DNA from: Ascochyta rabiei
Taxonomy: Eukaryota; Ascomycota; Dothideomycetes; Pleosporales; Didymellaceae
Assembly (NCBI RefSeq): GCF_004011695.2
Contig: NC_082405.1
Coordinates: forward strand, 2,355,001 to 2,419,000
Direction of reading: 5' to 3'
Length of the DNA stretch: 64,000 nucleotides
Part shown: piece after piece, positions 11,467 to 22,841 of the stretch
How the letters are laid out: each line of letters begins with the position of its first letter
How positions within the stretch are numbered: position 1 is the first letter of the stretch
The notes under the pieces: model-generated
Told to the model about the DNA's origin: nothing
Databases searched by the model: none
Seen by the model: the letters and a program-made list of their open reading frames with translations, nothing else
Position numbers and translations under genes: made by a program

Positions 11467-13088
11467 CACGTCTTCATGTCAACGTGCACAGTAGAGCAGG
11501 GTTCTTGAGATATCGATGTACTGCCCGCATCTTTGTGTAAAAACAGCACATGGATTGAATATCTAGTTTGAAGTGGCTTTGATGCTTTTGGCGATTGTAT
11601 TGGAAGCTGTTCAATCCCTCATGTCGTCTTGAGTACTCCCCTCGCCCCCCAACACCTCCTTGTAAACAAGGCCGTCGCTCTGATGGCTAGGTTGCTGAAT
11701 TCAGTTTTGTCCATCACCGGAAGCGCAATACACGACCGCATTTGAGTCGCTGTGCTCCTGAAGTCCAGCGCATCGATTGGAGGTGTGAACATGGCGTGTG
11801 GGTTTGAACGAGGATGTCTGTGTTCCTGTGGCCAGTAGTCCCAAGCAGTGAAATATTCCGAATATACGACGGGCCTGCTCTGTGAATCTACGGCTATTTT
11901 GGCGTCGAGGCTGGTGCGCGCTGGCTTGCTGCTTCGGCTCATGCTGGTCTTGGGGTCTTGGGGCGTCGTTCTGCTCCGCGCGTTCTGGGCGTGTGGCGTA
12001 TGGTCGCGGGGAAGTGCGCATCCTGCTGCACAAGACGTCGAGAGTCGCGTTGGGGAAGTTACAGACAGCTAGGCTGTGCGAGATCGACCCTGTGCGTGAT
12101 CGTAGGTATGTCTGAAGACATCAACATAAGAGTGGTTCTTGAAAAGAATGCAGCTGGCATATCTCAAAATACTGTGACAATTGCTGAGGAAACAGAAAAT
12201 CTGGTGATGGCGAGAGTGACGTTTGTAGTGCAACTACTTGAAAGACGTATAGATGTAACGTGGTGGTATTGTCGTTGCTCGCAACAGGGATGATGTATCG
12301 TAAGAAAACATGCCGTTTAGGAGTGCATTCGAGTCGAAGGATCAGCAGCCCAGAATTCGGCAGGTACCAGGGGGATACTGTACTGAGAACGAAACAGAGC
12401 ATGTAAGCCCAACAATGCGGCGTAATGAATACCTTGCAAAAATCCACATAAACCCGGTTCCGAGTGCCTGAAAGTGTCGTGACTTGGTAGGTGTGCGGAT
12501 GAGTTGCTGTGCTGTGGCTTCTTGTTGTGTACACTCAGGGATACTCGTAACATGTAGGTTGGAAATGCTGGTATCCAATCCGCTCCATCTGTCTGGGTGG
12601 TCATGGGAATGTATGTGGTCATCTGCAAACGCCTGTGCGAGGGGAGGGGGATTGGCGGCTGTCGTTGAGCGGTTTCATTCTTTCGGGATGCATGCAGACA
12701 GAGAGTACATTAAAATTCCACCCAGAAGTCGCGGTATTGCAGAGGAATTTCGATAGCTTTAGTCAATTCACGCATCTTCTACGTGTAAAACGAAATATAC
12801 GGTGTTAACAACCATTCCTTTCATTCACAAATGCGGATAGTGACTTTGCATTCAGTGGAATATGCACTTATAGCACTTGGGCGACAGAATCAGAAGAAAG
12901 CTGGTGTTCGATTCCTGTGACAGTCGCACTAGGTGTGCGAAAAGGTGGCTGAGGCTGACATGCAGTAGTGCCGGAAGCACAGCCCCCGAAGTCCTTCAGC
13001 CTGATCATATGAACTCAACTTCAATCATGTCATGATTCTGTCACATCTTGTTGCTCTCCATGACCCTATAACTCCTTGATTCTACAAG
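11467..13088. other. Intergenic with one weak frame
   Basis: About 1.6 kb without a convincing gene. One minus-strand frame at 11619-11942 is listed separately as weak. A minus frame at 12121-12534 has no family signal. The last 100 bp should hold the promoter of the 13089 gene. Confidence 0.45.
11619..11942 (-). CDS. Weak hypothetical protein frame
   Basis: A 107-residue frame from ATG at 11942. Its middle, with VVYSEYFTAWDYWPQEHRHP, has a composition that could be coding, and the frame stays open upstream of the ATG, so it may be an internal or last exon. A second minus frame overlaps it in another phase (11701-12033). I recognise no family and see no membrane segment or signal peptide. 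Confidence 0.25.
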   Translation of the reverse strand: MSRSSKPARTSLDAKIAVDSQSRPVVYSEYFTAWDYWPQEHRHPRSNPHAMFTPPIDALDFRSTATQMRSCIALPVMDKTEFSNLAIRATALFTRRCWGARGVLKTT

Positions 13089-13745
13089 ATGGAATCACCG
13101 TCCTTTGACCACCTGCATGTTGACGTCAATGATGAGCAAGATCCACTACCAAAGAGATATCGGTCCCGATCAAGCGGCTACATCGACCACCTGGAGGAGC
13201 AGGCAAGGTGGGACAGACGCGACCGCGAGCATCAACTGAAGCGGTATCGAGAGTCGAAAAAATCACCTTGGACGAATCATGGCAGTACTTCTCAGCGCCT
13301 TGTAGTTCCGGTCTTCGAGACAGCTAGGGGACGGGGGCCTGGACGTCGTGGATCCAATGGAACGCAACGCAATGAGTCGCCACGAGCCTTTCATGAAGAA
13401 GAAGTTCGTCCCGGTACAAGACAGATGAGGAACAGCGATCTCAATCAAGGAGGATCCGCACCTCCACCACCCCCGCCACCACCTCAAATGTCATCTCGGC
13501 CAATGTCGCAGATATATGGTGGCATAGGATATGTTCCAATCTATATCCCTCCAGCAGCCCCTGTACAGCCATCCGACCTCGTGTCGAAAGCAGAAAAATC
13601 TAGGATCAAGGTAGCGATCCTGGACACCGGGCTCGAAAATACCACATCAGACCAAAATGACGACAAGGATGACCATGGAACGATGCTACGTGAATTTATG
13701 TCACCACAACCACCCAAAGAATCGGATCAAATACCCACGATGTAG
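13089..13745 (+). CDS. Pro-rich protein with subtilase-like motifs, possibly truncated
   Basis: A 218-residue frame. Residues 1-110 are charged and Arg/Ser-rich, followed by a run of nine prolines interrupted once by Gln. Near the C terminus, IKVAILDTGLE matches the catalytic-Asp motif of S8 subtilases, and DDHGTMLREF some 20 residues later resembles the catalytic-His motif DxHGTxxA. The spacing is shorter than usual and no Ser motif follows, so an active protease is not supported. The frame stops at 13745, but a second frame continues (about 13720-13800, THDVGHLETGNKYGPNLGYD) to a good donor GTAAGA at 13802 that splices in phase to the zinc-finger frame below. So this may be the 5' part of one gene, with an unrecognised intron or a frameshift near 13700. 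Confidence 0.5.
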   Translation: MESPSFDHLHVDVNDEQDPLPKRYRSRSSGYIDHLEEQARWDRRDREHQLKRYRESKKSPWTNHGSTSQRLVVPVFETARGRGPGRRGSNGTQRNESPRAFHEEEVRPGTRQMRNSDLNQGGSAPPPPPPPPQMSSRPMSQIYGGIGYVPIYIPPAAPVQPSDLVSKAEKSRIKVAILDTGLENTTSDQNDDKDDHGTMLREFMSPQPPKESDQIPTM

Positions 13746-13895
13746 GACATCTGGAGACTGGGAACAAATATGGTCCCAATCTAGGCTACGATGACATTCT
13801 GTAAGAATCCACTGTTACCTGCACTAGTATTCTACTGTTAACATATATAGCGAACCTGCACTAAATTCAGATCTGCTCTTACTGTCACCTCGCAG

Positions 13896-16683
13896 CGCAC
13901 GTTCATCATTGACAGGTCCTTCACTGTCTACACCAGCTACTCTACGATGTCCTGTGGAGAGTTGCGACTCTGAATTCCATGGCACTTATCGTAAGGGTAA
14001 CCTTACTGAACACGTAAGGAGAGCGCACACAGAATTTGCCTTCAAATATCAGTGCAAATCACCCGGTTGTGAGAAGCTCTACAAACGCCAGGATGGTCTT
14101 TTGAGACATCACATGAGGAAACACCCTGAGCTTGCTGTCGCTCCCGTGCCTACACGATGGCAATTCGAGCTGTCTCCTAAGAAGGACCAAGAGCTTGATC
14201 CGATACCCCAGAACGATGTTTTAGATAGGGATATGCCATTGGAGATGTCGAAGGTCGTGGAGGTTATCGAAAAACTAACGGCCATTGGGGTGCCAGACTC
14301 TCTATTCGCACCCTCAGGGGGTAAACAAAACTCAGGCAACGTGATAACAACTGAAGAACAAGATTTGCAGGGCTATCGCGACGAACACGATCCTCAATCA
14401 ATTGTGCAAGCGGCGGCCCCATCTGATCTTGAAGCCTGGCTATCGTGGTCCGAAGATACGAGGGAGATATCCTCGTCGCCCAGCAATTTGGACAGTAACT
14501 CACAGGGATTTCCCTGGCATGAGAAAGACTTCGATTCTCATGCCGATGAGATAGCATCTGTTGATAATTCAGTGCAACCTTTCAAGGGCAAAAGCTCAAT
14601 CTGGGACAGCAGCATCTGGGGGTCATCGAAGAAGAATAAGACTGCGAGAGAGGACAAAGCCCGTGAGAAGAAAGAAGAGAAGTACCATCTAGAACAAGAG
14701 GTCAAAGAAGCGGAGGAAGTGGCAGAGCTCTCTCAGGATCAACTCCCCTCAGCTTATGAGAAGGAAGATGATAGCGTTTCTGTGGACTCATCTTATGCTG
14801 CCTCAGTCTTCTCCATCGCATCTCTCGCGTCTGCTGCAACCGATCTATCGCAAGCCAGTGGCTACTCCGCAGTCCAGATCGCCACTGCTACCAGAGAACT
14901 CATCAATATTTTCCAAGAGGACAAGTTTTTGGTTCCCCTCTACCAGAGTGCTATGCTTAGTACCTCGATAGGACCGGACAGACTGCTGAGAAATCTGCGC
15001 AGGCTATTCAAGTCATACGCAAAAGACCTGGGAGAAGAAGCCGAGGAGCGGCTCGATTTCCTGGCATCGCGACTCGTTGCCTTGAGGGCTCGAGATCTTG
15101 CTCAGTCCATTGTACGAAAATTCCAGCCTGAGCAGTCCATGTCGCAGAATAACACGGCACACCATGAAAAGTCTGATGATGAGTCTTCTGATGAAGAGCT
15201 TGGGTCAAGCTCTGTGAACGACAGTCATTTTGATGACACCAGGATATTCCGGGAATTTTTGGTCAGAAGTACTGCTTTCGCAACCCTTTGCACACAGATA
15301 CAGTCTTTTGTATTGTCCAGGTCTTACGAACCTGCCACGGCAGAACCAAGGGACTCAGCTCAAGGCCCAAAAGTGGCAACATGTGCTCCATCGACAAAGG
15401 GCCTAGAAGAGGTAGATTCCAAAACGTGGCGTAGGTGGAGTAGCGACGTAGCTCAGACTGTTGATGCGATCTTCATTCATGATACACAACTTGTTTGCAG
15501 TCTTCTGACCCAGCTAGCTTTTGATGCTTTTTCTCTGGTCACAGATAGAGCGTTTATCGCCACCGGGCTTCTGGAGCCTCCTCTATCCCCTGGATTCATC
15601 CGTTTGCGATGGGATTGCGTACGCCTTCCGATTAGATCACACTGTCATGATTCAGAATCATTGCTGACTCAAAACCAGGGTTGCGGCGAGAATATATTCA
15701 GTGATATCAAGGAGCTTCAGAAGGGCGGCATCCGAGAGCTTGCTGCTCGTATGCAAGATTCGACAGGGGTGAAGGTAGTCCCATCATCTTACAACCAACG
15801 CTCGGGCAATCAGCAGTACAGCATACCGGTTCACTTAAAATGGTTTAGGAGCACACCCACTTCATCTCAAACTGGTCGAAGAAAGACCACCCGCCTCTCT
15901 TCCGATCAGTCCTCTACAACAGCCTCGACAACCACTTGTGCAGCCAATCAAGGAAGCAAGCCTCATAAGCCTATGCTCCACCTGATGGCTTGTGTCCATG
16001 ATGGACGTTCCGGAATGATCCTCCAACAAGACCGTATCGAAGAGCTGTTCACAGATTGCGCCCTGATACAATTTTTGCGAACCCAATACCGAAAACGTCG
16101 TAGTCGGCTTCGCACTATACTCTCTCTGAAGCGCGTGCAGGGCATCTTTTTCGTCAAGTTCCATCTTCCCATGGGCAGTAGCGTAATAATCCGACCACAC
16201 GGAGTATCATGCATTCCTCTCGACAGTATATCGAGTAGCTCAGCCACCACAATGTGCGAGTGTCTTCCACCCAAAGCTAGAGTTGAACCCATTAACACTG
16301 CGGAATACCAATGTTATCCAGTTCCGCCAAAGACCTTCCCACCTGTGCCGCCAGAGTACCTACGGTCACTCTTCACGTGTCACAAGGAACCGCACCCAAT
16401 GAGCACGTGGATTATACAACAGCTTCCAAAACGGAAGTGGGGTGAGCTGTTTGGGCAACCGGATCAGCCAGCTGAGGGTTGGGGTATCTATTACAAGGAG
16501 GGTTGGGATCCTGGTATGATAGCTATCTTTGTGTTTCTACTGTTACTGGCGAGTTTACTATTCGGTATCCTGTGGACGGCATTGAGATCTGATATCCAAG
16601 GAGCGTTTGGGGTTGCGTCTTGGATAGTCGCTATTGGTGGAGCTCTGCTGGCTGTGATTGTCACGCAAGTGGACAACATGTGA
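13896..16683 (+). CDS. C2H2 zinc-finger protein with two C-terminal TM helices
   Basis: A long plus-strand frame of about 929 residues. Two C2H2 fingers lie at the start: CPVESCDSEF...HVRRAH and CKSPGCEKLYKRQ...HHMRKH. A Glu/Lys-rich coiled coil follows near residue 260 (AREDKAREKKEEKYHLEQEV), then a helical block (ATRELINIFQEDKFLVPLYQ and RLFKSYAKDLGEEAEERLDF) seen in several fungal C2H2 proteins. The last 60 residues hold two membrane helices (GMIAIFVFLLLLASLLFGIL and GVASWIVAIGGALLAVIVTQ). No ATG precedes the fingers in this frame; the frame reaches an acceptor CACCTCGCAG at 13886-13895, so the start is in an upstream exon, probably ending at 13801. A membrane-anchored zinc-finger protein is unusual, but the pairing recurs in fungi as far as I know. 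Function unknown. Confidence 0.75.
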
Positions 16684-17455
16684 GGAAGGGGGTACTGCTT
16701 GTCGTTTCGAGGCAGCCAGTGTCTGACCATGGAAGAAGACTCTATGAACTAGTCGGTGCAGGCTGCTTGCTAAGGATGTGTAACCTTGCAAGGCACAGAT
16801 ATCAAGGCCGAAATACAGTACGATTTTGTATATCAATGGGTTCATCGACCACAAAAACCCTATTTCATCATCACGCCATCGTGAAGACAAGCTATGTTTC
16901 TGAAAATGACCAAAGCACACTCCAAAAGAAAGCTGCCAAACAAGAAACAACGCGGGAGCAAAAGAGACCAAACCAGGTCGTCCAACCAGCACGATCTTAC
17001 ACTCTCTCACGCAACAGGGAAAACAAGACGGGGCATAACGCCACACAACGTAGCGCGTCAAGCAAACTACAAGCTTTACAATTCTTTTCCAGCCTCAACG
17101 ACGTATCTCACGATCAAGTGCTTTAAGCTTTAAGTACAGCCTCATCCTTGACACTGTCATCCTTTGAATTCCTCCGCAACAGCAGCAGTGGCCAGCTATC
17201 AGATCTCAATGAATCTGCGAACAGCATGGCCTCAATATCTCATCAAGTAAGCACAAGGGTCAGTTCGGCTATTAAATTCTCGAGGTAGTAGACGGTGCTT
17301 GTCGCGAGTGTTGGGTGTGTTGGATGTGTTACAGTGGAGACAGGGCAGGCCTCTCAAAGTCCTTGGAGGATTTGCTCTGTGTAAGGCTGTTAGTTTCGTG
17401 TCATCAGCAACTCATTGAAGCCAATGGCGTAAAAGAAGTGATATAATTTCCGTGA
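16684..17455. other. Intergenic between convergent genes
   Basis: The zinc-finger gene (plus) and the 17.5-19.5 kb gene (minus) converge here, so it holds two 3' ends. A frame at 16620-17126 overlaps the zinc-finger gene and has no family signal. Nothing else seen. Confidence 0.5.
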
Positions 17456-19527
17456 TCAGAGTCTCCTACTCTTGCGCAAAGGTGTCGACGGTCGTGCTAC
17501 TGATGGCGGAGCCGGACGGCGAGGGAGATTCATCGGCTGACCCTGACCCGGAGCTGGTCTGGGTCTCGTAGGAGATTCCGGTAGCGCATCGGAGTCCGAG
17601 TTCCCGTCGTCTTCCGGAAAGGGCTCAGAATCGCTGACATTGGACGTATTGGGTGAAGAAACCGATCCAATAACGTAGGCTTGCACCTTGACAGCCTTCT
17701 TGATATTTTTTTTTTCAGCGCCTTCATTCGAATCTCGAAGTTGTCCTTGAAGGTCTTCCCTATTCCGCTCTGCAGCCCCACATACGTCTTTGCGTCCTCC
17801 CAGTCTGTGTCAAGGACATGGAAAAGCCCAATCAAGAGATTTTGCATGGCCTCAGTGCGCACTTTGACGAAACTGTTAATCTAAGTTGACCATCTAGTAG
17901 CTAACTTAAGGGATTTGTATTGTTCACCAGGAGCATCTTTTAGGGCTCGGTTGTTCTTCTGCTTGAACCACCAGTCGTCTATGTCCCTCACAAACGCATC
18001 ATTGCCATCTGCATCAATCTTGGCGAGTCTGTCTTGAATGCGTAGGGAAAGGGTTTTGAAATACTTGGCAACATCTGAAGAGTTCAGATACTAGGGATGT
18101 CAGCCTGAGCTTGTGGCAATGGAGACATTCAGCTTACCTCGATGAGCAAAACGATCTCTCTTAGTTCATGTATTTTTCGGTGCAGTGAATAATTTGGGAA
18201 GTCGACTGGTGACATGACGTTATGTTCTCTGACGCTAAAAAGAGGGGCTTTCTTGTTATTCAAACGTCCAGGAAGAAGTAGCATTTCTCCTTTATGAAAC
18301 TCCCCACCTGGGAATACTGAGAGTAGGTTGGTCACTATAATAGTCTTGTTAGCATGTATTGTTCCAAAAAGCAGCGGACCAGCTAAAAACCAAACTGTCT
18401 CCTGTTGTGTCGGATTCCCTAAAGTCTTGCGCTATTACAAAGAGACTGTGCCTGGTCTTCGCCGTTGAACTACACTCACCTGCGTTTTTTTTTGTCAGGC
18501 CATCTCTTGGGCCAAAAGATTAAGGGAACTGTATTGACCTTGGGCTGCAGCCTTTCCTTTAGGGCTGGAGATCCATGACGCGGGGATCTCGCTCCTCCTG
18601 ATATCGGCATCCCTATTTTTAGATTCTGAAGCTGTCCTTGTAGCAGCTCGATCTGTGCATCCATGACATGTTCCGTCTGCCAAATGTCTTTGGTGCCGGC
18701 TTTCCCTGACGGCTTTTCGGGCGTATGAAGATTCTCTATTTTTTTCGCAGGGTATTTCAACTTGCCAAATGTACAATTGTTGAGACAAGGATCGGGTTCC
18801 ACCGTTTTGTAGGCAATAATAATCTTTCCCCAAAAACCTCCACCTTGTTCGATTGCGTCGCCACTACTGGGATAGTCCGGAAAGTCCATGTCTACTTTGG
18901 TTCTACACACCTGCATATGAAATTTACCCGAAACATGCGGTTTGACATAGTCGTCATCGCCGTCATTATCAGGTCTGTTCTTGAGCTTCGGTGCTTTGGG
19001 TGTTTTCGGGGGCTTTGACGTTTTGCGTTTTTTTGGTGGAGAATTGCCCTCACTATCGATGTTCTTGATTTCATCTCTTGCATCCTCTGAACCACATTTT
19101 CCCAATTTGTAGACCCTGAATTTACCCTTCTTAGAAGGAGCTGGTGTCACAGGATCGGTGCCTTTGCCAGGAGCTGGGCTGGGGGGGGGGGGGGGCTACC
19201 CTTGCCCTTCCCATCTTTGTCTTTGTCCGGAGCACCAGGAGTGTTTGATTTAGCATTTCCCTTTCCCACAGGAGTTTGGGGGACAGGAACGACGACGGGG
19301 GCTTTTGGAGGCGTAACGCCTCCTTTCTTTGGAGGTGCACGACGTCCAAGGCCGCGACCAAGCTTGACTTCTGCCCTGGGATGTTGATGATAGCCGGCAG
19401 CTTCGGATCCTGGATTGTAAATATCTCTTGAAGCTTCGATGCAAAAGGTAGCCGGGAGGCCATCTACGCTTTGATGGAGTTCAGCCAGCCCGAACCATAA
19501 GAGAACTTGTGAGGTGCGCATGATCAT
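17456..19527 (-). pseudogene. Secreted-type multi-exon gene with homopolymer frameshifts
   Basis: A minus-strand gene of at least five segments. It starts at ATG 19527 or 19521 with a hydrophobic leader (RTSQVLLWFGLAELHQSVDG), then a Lys/Pro-rich linker. A C run at about 19185-19198 shifts frame; the next segment runs to 18480 (with FWGKIIIAYKTVEPDPC and KDIWQTEHVMDAQIELLQ). Good introns follow: donor GTGAGT at 18479; one with branch GCTAAC giving GDMTNLLSVFPGG; and one with donor GTAAGC and acceptor CCCTAG giving VLLIEYLNSSDVAKYF. The last segment (VRTEAMQNLLIGLFHVLDTD) is shifted by one base at an A run near 17707 before KKAVKVQAYVIGS. The conserved order resembles the C-terminal region of large secreted fungal GH18 or killer-toxin-like proteins, but I see no catalytic domain. 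The homopolymer shifts could be true decay or assembly error, so the pseudogene label is provisional. Confidence 0.5.
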
Positions 19528-20327
19528 ATAAGTAGAAAAAGTATGGTGATTTGAAGGGTGAAGCAAGAAGCGAATGTGGGACACCATGACCTGGCCAGCA
19601 GGTAAACATGGTATGAGTAGGACTGAATGTTTTGAAACACTTAGAAGCGTGCTGCGAATGATTGTAAGAAGAGTAGTGATTAAGCAGATTGTGATGCTAC
19701 ATAGCAGCATATATACACATATATAGAACTAGTGATCGTTCTGAAGCTTAAGACTCAGCCTCGAAATTACAGTCGGAAGTTGAACTTCGGTAGGCATGTT
19801 CGTGCAAGGTGAATTTGAGGAAACAATCCTGCCCGTGCTTGTTGTCAAATGAACGCTCGGGGGAAACTAACGATTTCAGGATTCTAGCCATTACTTCTGT
19901 ATCGGCAGGTCAGCATGTAGAAAAGCGATGTCTATACCACTACGAATCCCCGTACATTCTAGAGTTCCTGCGGAGTTTGGGCATGTCTCGATACATACAA
20001 CTTGGACCTACTGCAAACAAGCATGGTTTGATCTTGACGCACCGCGATGTGCAAGCAAGTATCCAACCAGCTACGTTTCGATGGAAACGAGATCAAAGCA
20101 CATGTTAGCTACATCTACAATAATGACGCACAATGCAGATTTGTAACAACATAGGGGGGTGAGGCGCGGCAAGTGGCACAGCGCGCTAATCCCCGACGTG
20201 GTAGCCCACAATGGCTAGCCTGTCTTCCACGCCTCGCAGTATGTGACGATATATAATCCCCGCGGAGCCCGAACTTGGGTCAACCCGTTGTGTCTCCCAT
20301 CTCACCCTTCCCCCAGTGCTGAACAGT
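19528..20327. other. Intergenic, no gene seen
   Basis: About 800 bp upstream of two divergently placed damaged genes. Short frames at 19809-20146 have no family signal. Probable promoter region for both. Confidence 0.45.
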
Positions 20328-22230
20328 TGAATGACAGACGGACAGGCATTCGAACCTCATTCTACAATCATCGTTCCAACACCCAGGGACTGTCATGTCA
20401 ATTTACCCAATGAGATCATCCACCAGATTATCCACGGGTACAGAGAAATTGGAGAATGCACTTGTCTATGACGTTTTTCAGCAATGAAACGCAATTGGCA
20501 GACTGTTGTAGAAGACTGCATATGGCGTTATCTACACCTAAGGCCGCAGGAGATTGGATGCTTTAGTTCAGCGTTCCGTGGAAATCCCAGGCGCAGACAG
20601 GTGCTGCGAAGACTGAGTATCCAATTTGAGAGTTATTTTGCACGGGAAGAGCCAAAGATAGAGGAACAACAGCGCCGACGAAGATAGCGATGAGGCATCG
20701 TATTATGCTCGTGGTGCGAAGTCTGTCCCCGTGGGGAGTGCAAGTCGGACACGACCACCTTTACTGGCGATGGGACGCTTCTAGCGGAACATACCGACAG
20801 CAGCTTTTCTCCTATGCGTCTTACTGCTGCTCAGAATGAGCATGCGCGCTTTTTTCGCGAGGTCAAAGCAATTTGGGAAGAGCTGGCTAGCTGGGGAGAC
20901 GACCTGCGCGTTGAAGTAGTCTTTTTCAATGTGGCAGGGTTCTCGGTGTACAAGTTTGTTGGCCCGGACGTGTGCAGCGAAGATTTTAGCACGTTGCTGG
21001 ATTTTTCTAGCCTTCCTAAGTCACCCTTGCTTCCGTCTGTAAAGTCGCTGTGGGTCCGGGAGGAAACTAACGAGGAAATCGACCTCTGGCCGACGAAAGT
21101 GACGTGCAGTGTTGCGAGTTCACTACCTACGCTCGAGTGCCTGAAGACCGTAGGCGTAGATTACGAGGTACAGTGGCCGATGGCTAGAAGGAGTCTTCGT
21201 CGCAGTAAGTGTAGTCTGCTGATGCTGCCAGAGTGCACATTGTGCTAACTCATTCCAAGCGCTCGCAGAACAAATATCGAGGCTTCCCGCATCTCTGAAA
21301 ACTCTATATATTTGTCTCCGATATGGAGGCATCGAAAACCATGAAGTGCAACCACCCAATCTCTTAGGAGGTAATTTGGATTCTCTGTCGAGATCCATAC
21401 AACACGTCTCGACTCATCTGACTACACTCACTCTGTTCTAGGACTATGATGCGCCTGCCACTTCTCGTGTCGCAAGCTGGCCCAACCTTCGAATCCTTGA
21501 CATTAGCACCGGCCTTGAAAGACCATCCGGGGATTATTGGCTCCGTCCCGCCGCAAGTTATCCTGAGCACTAGCTGTACGACAGGCACGATCTCGAAACT
21601 TTGTGCCCAGACTATGACAATGAAGAGGATTTGGAAAGGTACTGAGCAGTAGGCGCATGGCCGGTGCGGCGATTCCTCACGCGGCCCGAACCCGCGTTTT
21701 TTGACGAACTGGCTGTTAGTATGGCTCGTGCGGTATCGAGTATGCCGAAACTTGAATACCTGGACTTAGAGTTCAATGCTTCGCATCAGGGAGCTCTCAA
21801 GCCTGATGTCACCAACTATAATCAGGCTCCTACCCGCTATGGTGGCTTTCGGCCCCACTTGCACCAGTACGAGGGCTGGACGTTCTACTTCTGCGCGTCT
21901 AACGAGGCGAAGTTTGCCTCAAAGTATTCTAGACCGTATTGGTTCGAGCACAAACCTGGGTTAGATCGCACGGATATAGAGCGACCGCGCACTGAGTGGG
22001 TGTTTCAGTGCCCACATGGCCATTTGGAATGGGAAGAGCCTGAGGTAGCAAAGGTGTTGTGGCGTGAGAAGTGCCCACATATTGATTTCGACGTCGTGGC
22101 TCTTGACGGCGTCGGTACATCGTGGGAGAGACGAAGAAATGGGAACCTGGTGCCTCTGTTGGGAAAGGGATTTGCAACAAAATTTCCAGAGATGCAAGAC
22201 TTGGATGAGATACCAGAAGGACTCGAGTAG
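20328..22230 (+). pseudogene. F-box-like protein pseudogene
   Basis: The start at ATG 20328 leads into LPNEIIHQIIHGYREIGE, an F-box-like helix pair. A second frame from 20484 continues with MKRNWQTVVEDCIWRYLHLR, the usual segment after the F-box in fungal proteins. The 20814-21190 part (ARFFREVKAIWEELASWGDD) joins 21260 through a clean intron (donor GTAAGT, branch GCTAAC, acceptor CCAAG). The frame then runs to 22230 but holds in-frame TAG at 21439, TAG at 21571 and TGA at 21643. The C terminus contains WTFYFCASNEAKFASKY and WEEPEVAKVLWREKCPH. Earlier stops lie at 20685 (TAG) and 20691 (TGA), although a neighbouring frame there also reads well. All three late stops can come from CAG or CGA by one C-to-T change. 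Intact members would recruit substrates to an SCF ubiquitin ligase; this copy is almost certainly dead. Confidence 0.7.
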
Positions 22231-22841
22231 GGTTGCAGACTTTTTGGTCAATTGGAAGATGTTAGACGAGGTCAAGCGCGCCGTCAAACTGAGAGTCGTG
22301 CGGACGTGGCTAGGTCTAGAATCAGCGTACACTAGTCAAACTACAGCTGTAGCTAGTCAAAGTACTGATGACCTAGCTCTGTGTCAAGAAGTCAGCGACA
22401 GAACGTGCTCTCCATTGAGGTTACAAAGGCTACTGTGTCGTGCAATTGAAAAGCACCAATTCTCATCTCTTACCGTCAACGTGCAGGTTTATGGAAGTGC
22501 GGTTCCGGAGGGCATATATCGAATCGATCGATTAGCTGTTTAGGCGTAGCGATTGATTTCAAAAGCTTAGCTCCTACCGGTACCTCCTTGCGCAAGCGCG
22601 TGCGGTTGAGAGCGACGCTGACATTGATTGTTAGCAACCCTGACATTAATCTTAATCAACGAGCTCCGAGCGTCTTTTCATTTGATATGCGAAACTTGCG
22701 ACGGGTTGAAGATGAATGTGAACATAGTTGTACGCTACGCTGCGCCCCCGGTGTGCAGCTAATAGCAGGCGCGGAGCCTGGCGCGGGATGACATCGCAAG
22801 GTTGATACCTACCTACCCCACCTTTCAAGCATCTCACCCTT
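22231..22841. other. Spacer between two damaged genes
   Basis: No supported gene. Frames here are continuations of neighbouring genes in wrong phases. The upstream part of the HET gene may extend into it, but I could not find a start codon in the HET frame. Confidence 0.4.

Noticed and set aside
12841..12935. tRNA-like B-box (GTTCGATTCC)
   Set aside because: The stems on either side do not pair and no A-box or anticodon arm fits, so no tRNA is called.
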